Source: Saccoglossus kowalevskii (Eukaryota > Hemichordata > Enteropneusta > Harrimaniidae). From it: DNA of 22,619 nt. How positions within the stretch are numbered: position 1 is the stretch's first letter; every line of letters starts with the position of its first letter. The stretch is taken from the NCBI RefSeq assembly GCF_000003605.2, contig NW_003155259.1, positions 234,781-257,399 of the forward strand, in the 5' to 3' direction. The position numbers and the translations under genes are program-made. The notes beneath the pieces were generated by a model, which made no database searches, was not told the origin of the DNA, and was given only the letters and a program-made list of their open reading frames with translations. Positions 10,522 through 19,500 of this stretch are shown here, piece after piece.

Positions 10522-10611
10522 CAGATCATGAACGCATTATTATCAGCCAAAATAACGCCAACATTTGGAAGTTTTTTACCTGATCGCCAGCAGCGCTACT
10601 CTCCAGTTTAA

Positions 10612-11560
10612 TCCAATTAATGACAGGAAGTAAACTAAGTGCGGTAATTTACCGCTATTTTTCCGTTATAGCCAGATAAACATTATGGAAAAAAATATCG
10701 AATCTTTTGGCTACTACCGCCATATTGCTTGTCTCATAGTCGATGTCAAAGGTCATATTTGTCGTGTTAAATAGCCTTAGTCTGTGTCCTTTGAAATTAC
10801 GTGAATGTTTCGTCTTCACTTCGAATCCTTTCATTGAGTTTATGGAGTCTATTGTGTCGCCTATTGCCTAATGAGAGTGCCATAATTTGAATATCCAAAG
10901 TATTATTCCATTGACTCGTGATAGACAGCAGCACAACATCGTACTCTCCTTGTCCTCGACTCGTCCTGATACATCCTTAAACTTACAGTGATTGTCGTTT
11001 TCTTGTTGAAGGTATGTATCTTTACATTATTATTCTGGTTACGATTCTTCTGTGTTTAATGGGGGAAATGTTTTTTTTTCAAGTTGCCATTGTCTCAGTG
11101 TCTGGCAATGTGTTAATTGTTCTGTTGCTTTTTTTGCATGTGGTAGAATAACCCAATGATGCATGTCAACTAAAACTAAGAATTTTTCGCAGCAAATATG
11201 CATTACATATAATGTGTTTTTATAATGGATGAAAGTAAAAAAGAAAAGACCAAATAATCATCTTATTTTGGGGGCCCAGTTAATCAATGTCTGCTATTCA
11301 TTATTTTTTTATTTACTGTTTCATTACAACAATCATGGTAATTGAGATGAAATCTGTTTGACTATTAGTATTAAGTATAGTCAATTTGGAATCACAGAGG
11401 TAGAGATGATTATATTTTGTGGAAATAATTTCGTCATGATGCCCTCATGATGCATTTTCCTACTCACATTTTTGCTGAGATAGTTTTATTGACAAAATCA
11501 TAGTTTACATTGTTTTCTCATAATTCTTGGTTGTATATATTTGTTGTACCCCTCCCACAA
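10612..11560. other. Unassigned stretch
   Basis: A near-perfect 15-bp inverted repeat GCGGTAATTTACCGC is at about 10641. Around 10970-11010 a splice-acceptor-like ACTTACAG and a donor-like GAAGGTATGT are 24 bp apart, which is too little to call an exon. No gene is supported. Confidence 0.35.
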
Positions 11561-11569
11561 TGATTACAA

Positions 11570-11961
11570 ATGGCAAGTTTAATTTACAGCCATTTCCACT
11601 TGTTGGATGGCTTGTTGGGATCAGCCATTAGAAACATGTTGGTATGGTACACGTTGCCAGGACCTAGTCAAATGGTATACTGGGAGATTCCTTGGTTATA
11701 TGCACAATGTTATGCAGCGGAACAAAGAAAACAATTAGAAAAATCAGTTTGGGTTACGAAAACAAAGAACCGCTCATAACAACCATTTATACCACGTTAC
11801 TGTTAAGATGTGTTGTGCACTTGCACAGCATATATGATACATATCTTGTATTGAAAGGGAAAGACATTTTGCTTTTCACAAATTCGGGAAAAAAACCAAT
11901 AATTCACAGCCATCAACGTGAAATAAATCTATATAATTTAAAAGATATATCAATGGCTTAA
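11570..11961 (+). other. Weak coding-like segment, family unknown
   Basis: Just after an acceptor-like TTTAATTTACAG (ending 11589), one plus frame runs to 11779 with protein-like content including PSQMVYWEIPWLYAQCYAAE. An overlapping frame (11692-11961) continues further. The first frame faintly recalls the WLyaECYmYR region of DUF89/ARMT1-type proteins, but the match is short and I would not rely on it. There is no donor site or second exon to support it. It may be an exon relic or chance. Confidence 0.15.
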
Positions 11962-11974
11962 TACTTTGAAAGCA

Positions 11975-12620
11975 ACCGACCACCAAACAAGGCCAAACAT
12001 TTTAGAACATTATGATCAGAGACTAATACATTGGAAAATAAAAGGATTCGACAGTTTGCGATAAAAACAAACAAATCTACTTTATTGATACACAATTCAA
12101 AAAATAAATGTTGAGTCGTCCATTTTGTAAATGGTAGCGTGTGCAAATTGACTGCAAATATCATCAGCGGTTTTATGGTCTCTAAACCTCAGAGTTTAAT
12201 GATTAGTTAATATAAATGATTGAATTTTTTTCCCACCCCCACTATCTCAACAAGTCCCTAATGCGGGAATATTAGTGTATGGACCAAAACACAGTGCCGG
12301 TACTAAATGCATATAAGGCCTGTAATCAGGATTGCATTGCACAGCACAGTGTTCCACACATTCAAGGAACAGTTATGTAGTCCAAACACATGAATTCCAT
12401 AATAGTTGGAAGACACCGGCCACCAACAAGTCGGAATGATAACAGTTTTAGAATGACCAGAGACAAAGAAACTGAGAAAATAATGCATTTTAATGCTTAG
12501 TCATCCAAGTAAATCAAATTCAAACCCACAAACATATAAATAACCAACCAGCCACCAAAGAAGTCGTGTTGTCTGTTCAGAGACTAAGACATTGAGAAAA
12601 TAAAAGAATTGATAATTTGT
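11975..12620 (+). repeat. Three-copy degenerate repeat
   Basis: A block of roughly 75-85 bp recurs at about 11975-12060, 12415-12495 and 12547-12620. Each begins ACC(G/A)(G/A)CCACCAA, passes through a CAGAGACTAA(G)ACATTG-like phrase and ends near GAAAATAAAAG. Copies two and three are adjacent (about 130 bp apart) and copy one lies 440 bp away. Small ORFs of 61-68 codons overlapping them on the minus strand are not supported as genes. Confidence 0.55.
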
Positions 12621-13383
12621 GATATAGATTACTATACAATCTTAAAGATTCCTCTATATTACGACAAAAAGTCCACCCCAACTAAGATTACAAGCTTAAA
12701 AATTACCTGCCAAATACAAATTACTTTATATTTAAATCAAAATCAGTTTTTTTTGCTCCCAATACAAATTGAAATATTGTGTGTCCCAGACAGTAGACAC
12801 AATGTGTGATTAGCTTAATTCCATGCCTAAATAAATAGGTTATATCGCTGGAAGCTTGTGCTCAAGTTTCTCAAAATATACATCTTTTGCAACTTATATT
12901 TCTTGGTCATATTGTTTTGGTCAAGGCAGAATATGTAAATTGTATGCTCATTTGCATATATTAATGCATTACTATAGATGTCCCCCTAACACAGCGGACT
13001 CGCCTTCCAGTGGCTAATTGTGCAATACAGGGGATGGCGCCACTTGTGTGATAATATTCAATTTATGTTTGTCAGAATAGCATTCAAACGTAATTTAACA
13101 GCTGAAAGGTCAATATATTACGCAAGAATATTACAGAAAAATCTATTCTTTATATATTTTGTCCGTTTATTTTGAATTATGACTGAAAGAAGCTGAATGA
13201 AATAACAAACTATGTAGTGTGTTCAACAACTCGTGTGTGAACAATAACTAATGAATATGATATTACTTGGTAAAAATACCGTAAAACATAAGGAAAAGGG
13301 AAAGTCTATATCGTTCAATGGAAATAACATCCTATTACAGAGTTTAAAGGTCTGTCTTATTGTGTACGTGATTTACACGTGCC
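12621..13383. other. Unassigned AT-rich stretch
   Basis: No coding frame with recognisable features. Near 12980-13045 a small GC-richer patch includes AGTGGC and GCCACT words that could form a stem. An octamer ATTTGCAT is at 12950. Nothing else is recognised. Confidence 0.4.
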
Positions 13384-13389
13384 ACAAAG

Positions 13390-13760
13390 TAAATTATTTG
13401 GTGAGGTAACTCAATCTGACGCTGGGATACCTTCTCTCGTTCACGTGCATTTCACTCTGTGCGTCTTCAAAGGCTATTTTTTCTCTCCAAAGCCATGGTC
13501 TCTAACTCGATCTCTTTACTTTCAAGGGCTTAGTTAGTTTCCTCCTTTGTTAATTCCCGTTCTTCCCTTCCTACATCCAGTTTTATCTGCTCTATTGTCT
13601 TGATTAATTCTAATTTACTATGCCTTTCTTCACGCTCAGCCTTTTTACTTTTCACGTTTCTCGTTTAGCCACCAGTTTTTTTTATAAAGTCTGTCAAATC
13701 ATTATCCTCTAATCCAATCTCTTGTCCTAACTGTTTAACTCTAGTCACATCGGAATCCAT
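13390..13760 (-). pseudogene. Gag-like coiled-coil relic of an LTR retroelement
   Basis: A single minus-strand frame starting at the ATG at 13758-13760 stays in register for about 120 codons but is broken by four stops (TAA, TAA, TGA, TGA). It begins MDSDVTRVKQLGQEIGLEDN, then continues as a charged Glu/Lys/Arg-rich coiled coil (for example KAEREERHSKLELIKTIEQI). An N-terminal 'LGxxxGLxxxxLxxFI' phrase followed by an E/R/K-rich helix is the usual layout of Gag-like proteins of invertebrate Gypsy-type retroelements. Its start lies about 155 bp downstream of a tRNA-Leu primer-binding site, which fits a retroelement leader. No capsid, zinc knuckle or pol remains. Confidence 0.6.
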
Positions 13761-13914
13761 ATTAATTATTAAAGAGATCAGAAGATGGAGGAATAGATAT
13801 TTGACCAAGTGTATAAATTATCTTAAAGGAAGTGCTCATTACGCATCAAGTTCTCACTACTGGCAAGACAATTTATTTTTTCAAAGGGGATGGCCACTTT
13901 AATTGAGTGATACC

Positions 13915-13932
13915 ATCCCACCGCTGCCACCG
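13915..13932 (-). other. Primer-binding site matching tRNA-Leu 3' end
   Basis: The minus strand reads CGGTGGCAGCGGTGGGAT. Seventeen of 18 bases complement the 3' end of animal tRNA-Leu (ATCCCACCGCTGCCA plus CCA). Reverse transcription of many LTR retroelements starts from such a site immediately after the 5' LTR. The single mismatch is in the CCA-complementary part. Its position just upstream of a Gag-like frame on the same strand supports the call. Confidence 0.65.
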
Positions 13933-14030
13933 AAATATCACAAGGTAAATTATGTGGTGAGGTACTATGGTGTGGTAAAATCGCCAAACGTAATACAGAA
14001 ATACAACGGCCAAAATAAAGTACCGTCACA

Positions 14031-14860
14031 GACCTTGTGTTCTTTAGCCCAAAATACACAATACAAATAATGTATAGATATATTAGTATTGATATATGAT
14101 CATACACAATAATGCCAGGGTAGAACTTTGAGATAGAACACACACACACCTGTAACAAACTTGCACGCACTTCAAGCAACAAATTCATGTGATCAACGAA
14201 ATGTTTAATACGAGATAATTTCAAATAATATTTGTAATGCAAATCACACTATTTGATCATTAATAATTACAGTAATAATTACATTAATATTTTTAATGCA
14301 AATAACCATGGCTAATGCTCTAAACAACATAATAAGTACATAATCCATAAGTACAAGTAAATAACGTTTTATACTGTCACTTGGAGGCTGTTAACATCAA
14401 TCACTGTACCGTTACGACGAACTTTATAACGACGTAGAAATGACAACGTCATAGACTACTCAGCTTTTGTAGTTGACCCAGTTTCACGGTGTTCATTGTA
14501 TCACACGATTTAATGGCTCGATGATGGTTTGACAATCTCCTTGGAATTTTGTTCCGATGACCGTTTGACAAATAAGTTGCAGCACGACTTCACCATGTGG
14601 AACTATATTTGGTAGAAGCCTTGGGGATTCCAACCCAAACTGAAACTGGCAACAAACCTCTCAATGTGTTAACTGTGACAGGCAGCAGGGAGAAGTGATC
14701 CTCTTGTTTCACGCCATGTGACAAGTTTATTCAGGAAGGTTTCATTTTTAGATAGATTAGTCACACTCATCAAAGTGTCGAATGCAACGCAATCTCTGGC
14801 GAAAAATAATTAAACTTAATTAACAAACTGAAAAATATACACTCCAACAATTAAAGTTAA
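14031..14860. other. Unassigned stretch 3' of the receptor gene
   Basis: Contains a short CA run (about 14139-14149) and octamers ATGCAAAT at 14237 and 14296. The minus strand could hold the 3' UTR of the receptor gene, but no terminal exon or clear poly(A) signal can be assigned. No other gene is seen. Confidence 0.35.
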
Positions 14861-15019
14861 AGGGGAACCGCTCAATCCCATGGATTGCACCAAAGAATCA
14901 TGGGACACTATTGTTTATGTTGTTTACAATGTTAATCTATCTTTTGTTATCCATTGTTATTTTAATCCAGAAAGTAAATTTGTTGTGAAATTAATCTTAA
15001 CTGGAAGGTGCCCCTTTAA
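14857..15019. mobile_element. TTAA-flanked MITE candidate
   Basis: A 155-bp segment (14861-15015) is flanked on both sides by TTAA (14857-14860 and 15016-15019). It has short terminal inverted repeats AGGGGAACC and, in reverse complement, AGGGGCACC (8 of 9). TTAA duplication is the signature of piggyBac-type insertion. There is no ORF inside, so it would be non-autonomous. The inverted repeats are short, so chance is not fully excluded. Confidence 0.5.
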
Positions 15020-16461
15020 GTTGCCAAAAAATACAATGTGACAATACGGAATATACAGAATTACAAGCATTCAAATGTGTTTCAACAAAAAGTTTGAGCT
15101 GTATGATATTGCCACACCGCCTTTCACATTTGGTCTTGCTATTTCTCCAGAAAGCGTTTGTATATTTCAAGAAGTCGAATTGTTGCTATTCATGTCACGT
15201 AGAACCGTTTCGTCCAACGCTTAGTATCATTCGTCTAGAATTTCTTAATTAATAATAAATAAAATAAAATCTTTTGTTTCAAAACAACTACAATTTTAAT
15301 TAAAAAATATTTTTTTTATAACAATGGTATACAAATATTAAATTATTAATTATGTATATAATAGATTACTATGCTAATTTTACTTGCAACAAAAATCATT
15401 AAAATGCTAAATCTCAGTGCAGATAAATTACTATGTTCACGTGCAATATTTTAAAAACGACAACCATTGATTCAAAAATAATGTGAAAAATAATGTATTG
15501 TAATTTTTAAAAAAAAGTTAATTTTTATACCATTCATTCCTACGGAATTGCTGAACTATCTGTTATATGTATTTTGATTTGTCGCTGTCTTAATAAGACG
15601 ATGGATACTTATTCATTAGAAAACGATGTAGAATATGCAAACGAGATGCAATTTTTGATTACTGTTTGTGCAAGGTGTTCTCAGGTCTTTTTCAACTTTG
15701 AGATGAATACATGGACTATGTTTGTTGTTTATTATACAGTGATATGATATAAAGTGAGTTCAAACTAACCAAGCATGCACATCGCGTGAACCTTCCTCAA
15801 ATTCCATTGTTTTTTTTTGTATTTGCTTGACCAAACATGTAATCTCAAAGAAATACTACATAACAATATTATACACATGTGAATAAATTGTCAGAGCGTT
15901 CTAGGTTTGACTTGTTTCGAATGTGTTTTGAGATTTTCAACTATTGTTATTTCAGCGGCGGGTGTGGGATTGGATTGGTTGATTGACAGTTTTTCTTTGT
16001 GGCTGGTAGCGATGACAGGTTTCACTGATATCATGCGTGTTGATGGTGGTCATTGACAATAAAAATAATCCAAATTGGAATACGTTAAATCACCCAGTCA
16101 TTCCATATATTCTTAAGATAACAGCCTCGTGCATCTATTCGTATATATCACATCTGCAAATATATTCAACCAATGTTACAAACTACGTCATACTATTGAA
16201 TATATAATATACTATCTAGTGTGAGTGACTTTCAAAGTTTCGTACACGTATATAAATATATCATATCACATATATTATATATACATATAAAACCAACCAG
16301 GTAAATTAATTATTGTTCGTCAGAGAGTTGTAATTTTACGCCTTTAATGTGACACATAAGGAATCCAACATTGTAGAATAAATTAAACCGTAACATAAAT
16401 ATATTGTATTCCTATATACATGTTGTAGTAGTGATTTTGCTGTAACATGTAATTCACTTAC
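15020..16461. other. AT-rich 3' flank or intron of the receptor gene
   Basis: Follows the last recognised receptor exon on the minus strand. About 15241-15540 and 16190-16300 are extremely AT-rich (ATTAATTAATAATAAATAAA and TATA-rich runs). I searched the minus strand for a coiled-coil exon typical of GABA(B) C-tails and found none with a credible acceptor. Confidence 0.4.
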
Positions 16462-16592
16462 TGTACTCCAATGTTCGTCGTCGGTACAATTTCTTTCACA
16501 GCAGTTGCTTTAAAATTGCTTGTCTCAAACAATTGATCTCGTATTCCGCTGGTTCCTGTGGGCATAACGTGACCCTCCCTGTAAGTTAAGAG
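16462..16592 (-). CDS. Receptor exon h: start of cytoplasmic tail
   Basis: 131 bp, phase 0 in and 2 out; acceptor ATTCACAG. It starts LLTYREGHVMPTGTSG, aligning with the basic segment right after TM7 in GABA(B) subunits, and continues as a hydrophilic tail. The donor GTAAGT overlaps an in-frame TAA: if unspliced the protein would stop one codon later, after a tail of about 44 residues with no coiled coil. Confidence 0.8.
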
Positions 16593-19500
16593 CTGTGAAT
16601 AAAAACGCATTGTTAAACAAATGACATTACTCACGTTGTAGGTACGGAGGATATGTACGTCAACATAAAATAATACCACTAGTACTGCTACAATAAATTA
16701 AATGCTCTAAACATATATTACCTAGGGGTAGTGCTATACTGTGAAGAATACATGGGTCAGCTGAACATCCCCTATTTTGATTGCAATGTTTAGATTTCAT
16801 CCTAATTTAGCCCAACACGTATATCTAAGTGTGTGCACAGAATAATGACACATATCGTAGTATAGCACACAGAAGAAAGGATACAGTGCCATTATATACA
16901 AACAAGTGAAAGCCAAACTACAAAAAAGCGGTGAACATACCTTTGGTATAAACACAAGAAGCTGTGTCACGGTGGTTGCTAAGATCACAAATGTCGACGT
17001 AATTGTGTACCGCATCATCGATTGAAATCGTAAAGCATACACGAGGGGTGCACCGAGACCGCACAAGATGACCACGTTGTAGATGCAGATGCCGATATAG
17101 CGTGAATCATTCAGTATTGGGATGGAAACCTACGAATTGCAAAAGATTATTTTTCAAGTAATATTTTGGTGTACAAAATAGAATAATGAACTGTGTGAAG
17201 TATAACAGCGTGATTGGTTCAACGTCATGATGACATTGATAACGCGAGCAATAGCGCTAAATAACTCTATATATCTATTATGAATTGCTTTAAAAAGTAC
17301 GAGGGACGTTCAATAAGTAATGCCCCTGACCCACTTCCAGTTGGCTGATCTAGACAAAATGTTGCATGTGTAATGATTTCCATCTCTATGGGCTATGTTG
17401 CAAAAAACAGCGGAGTAGTGATGACAGTTTTCCTGGCAAAAGGTACCACGTTTACAGGAGCCTATTACGCTTCACTTTTGATAAAATTAATAGAAGCTAT
17501 CAAAATCAATAGGCGGGACAAGATCAGCAAATGTATCCACCTCCTGCAGTACAACAACTCGTATGTCGCCAGATCATAAGCACGGGCGTGTGTCTATGCA
17601 ATCCTCCCCATCCCCTTTACTCTCCTGAACTTGCACCCTCTGACTTTTATCTTTTCCCTTCATGACGTTGTTTTCAAAGGAAAGTGTTTCCCGGATGATG
17701 CAGCATTGATTTCTGAAGATACGACGTGGTTGGAGGACCAGCCTGGGGTACGGTGTTCTACAAAAACGGTGTCCAGAGCTGCATCAAACGATGGGAGAAA
17801 TGCATACCTTTGGGTGGTTCCTATGTAGAGAAAGCCTAATAACTGTGCCAAATTTCCTGCTATGGGAAATGGGTCAGGGGTATTACTCATTGAACGCCTT
17901 TCGTAATTCCGGTCAGCCGTCCCAGTATCGACATAAATCAATTACACATGTTGGGCACCTCAGAAAACTGCCGAAGCTGCATGCCAGCGTGCAACTACAC
18001 CAAGCCACACGGCTTGTATCATATCGTATTTAGGAATAGCAGACACTGTTTATCAGTTATAAATGATTGAATTCACTTAAACTTGACTTCACCTTTCGTG
18101 TTTCCCAGGCCAAGAACACACCAAATAAGAGTAAGACCGATTTGATGGAGTATAATGTGCCAATCCAATAGGACATGTGTTCGGACTCGCATAATCGGAC
18201 TTGGTATAACACTGTTCTATCGTCAAACTCTTCTGGCTGCGAAATATATACTTATTCTTTTTATTCACATGATCAAAACAACGCAGGATTTGCATTGAAA
18301 CTTGATGACTGTCATATTAAATACACCTGTACAATAAAGTAGCCTTTTTTCTCAACCATCATGAATTACATTATCGACCCAGAGATAGAATAATCTCCTT
18401 TTCAATCTTAATAGTAACCTCTTTCTGGCAACTTGAAAAGTGTAACACACATCCGTAATATTTGTGAAGTTAACGAGTTAACATACCAGTTTTATTGCGT
18501 CGTAATAGTGGATTTCCAGTGGATCCAGGCTTTCCCATAGAATAATAATGATGCTGTCAATACTCAATAACACCAACACTAATCCTACTAACTGTATGTC
18601 TTTAATAGTCTGTAAAGTAGGACAAAAGCAATACCTAAGTGATGTCACGGTGCATGGCTCAAGTAGATTACTACTAGAACACTATCAATATAAACGCACT
18701 TCCTGCTGAAAAAAATTCTTTAATTTATTTTGCTCATATTTAAAGCATTGTGTGTTACCAGCGGTTCATTGATCTAAAGGTCCAACATAAAATGTGCTAG
18801 TTTTGTCGGGATATAGGCAGATTTAATGGCAAGGTACTTTTCATGTTCCTATTCTTATTTGTATATGGACTGTAAAATAAACAAATTTTTCAATTTGAAG
18901 AATATGGAAATGTATGGATTTGAAGAGTTCGAGGAGTAGACTTTTCTTTAAACTATTTGAAAGATTGATTAAGGTTAGAACTCATAACTTGTCCAACGTA
19001 TGTGGTGCTTACTATGTTGCATCGTCAACGTATATATTTGCTGACAATAGAAAGGTTAGTTGTATTTATTCAAAGTAACAACATGTGTTCAGGTTAGTAA
19101 ATTTTGTTCCTGTTTAAATAGACCATTTTCCGTTCACTGCGAGAATCACGCGTTATGCGTGAAATCGAACGTAAAAACAGGACAAACAAAGGTCATAGCG
19201 TCGTAGTCGCGTCAAACATCGCGTGGGATTCGACAAACGCGAAAGTATTTTGGGGACATTTCCATGCTTAATAATGTGCTGTCCACATTTGATGATAGAC
19301 AATTTCGATTAAGTAAGGGTATTCGGAAGCAATATTCCTCTGTCGAAGATTGGCCGGTCGGTGTGAGCTACGAAATAAAGAAATTCGAGTTCAAAATCAA
19401 ATCGTTCGATTTTGCGGCAGACGTTCGACGCGCGTCTTTCATGCATCTCGCGAGATCTCGCAATTGTTCGGAAAATCACCTATTACTTGCTTATTCAATG

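Larger units (their letters stand above)
13384..14030 (-). mobile_element. Decayed Gypsy-type LTR retroelement fragment
   Basis: In minus-strand order: a TGTGACGG start (14023-14030) that could be an LTR 5' end, about 95 bp of LTR-like DNA, the primer-binding site at 13915-13932, a leader, then the Gag-like relic from 13760. A 28-bp phrase next to the primer-binding site (about 13940-13967) is repeated in the same orientation, roughly 25/28 identical, just after the Gag relic (about 13384-13411). That would fit remnants of 5' and 3' LTR ends flanking a largely deleted body, though the match is short. The host side of each end is not clear. The 139-codon minus frame at 13823-14242 overlaps this and I consider it spurious. 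Confidence 0.5.

Noticed and set aside
11570-11779. DUF89/ARMT1-like exon
   Set aside because: Only a short WLYAQCY phrase is reminiscent; no other family motif or adjoining exon, so listed only as an unassigned segment.
13823-14242. 139-codon minus-strand ORF, the longest in the window
   Set aside because: It spans the LTR-like segment and the tRNA-Leu primer-binding site, has no domain and poor coding character; better explained as a chance frame over retroelement non-coding sequence.
15180-15230. Possible short last receptor exon after ATTCTAG on the minus strand
   Set aside because: The frame would add only about a dozen residues, and the acceptor lacks a pyrimidine tract; unsupported.
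15960-16050. Possible terminal receptor exon on the minus strand (frame starting MTTINTHDISETCH and ending in TGA)
   Set aside because: No AG acceptor lies at a usable distance upstream, and the sequence does not resemble a GABA(B) tail.
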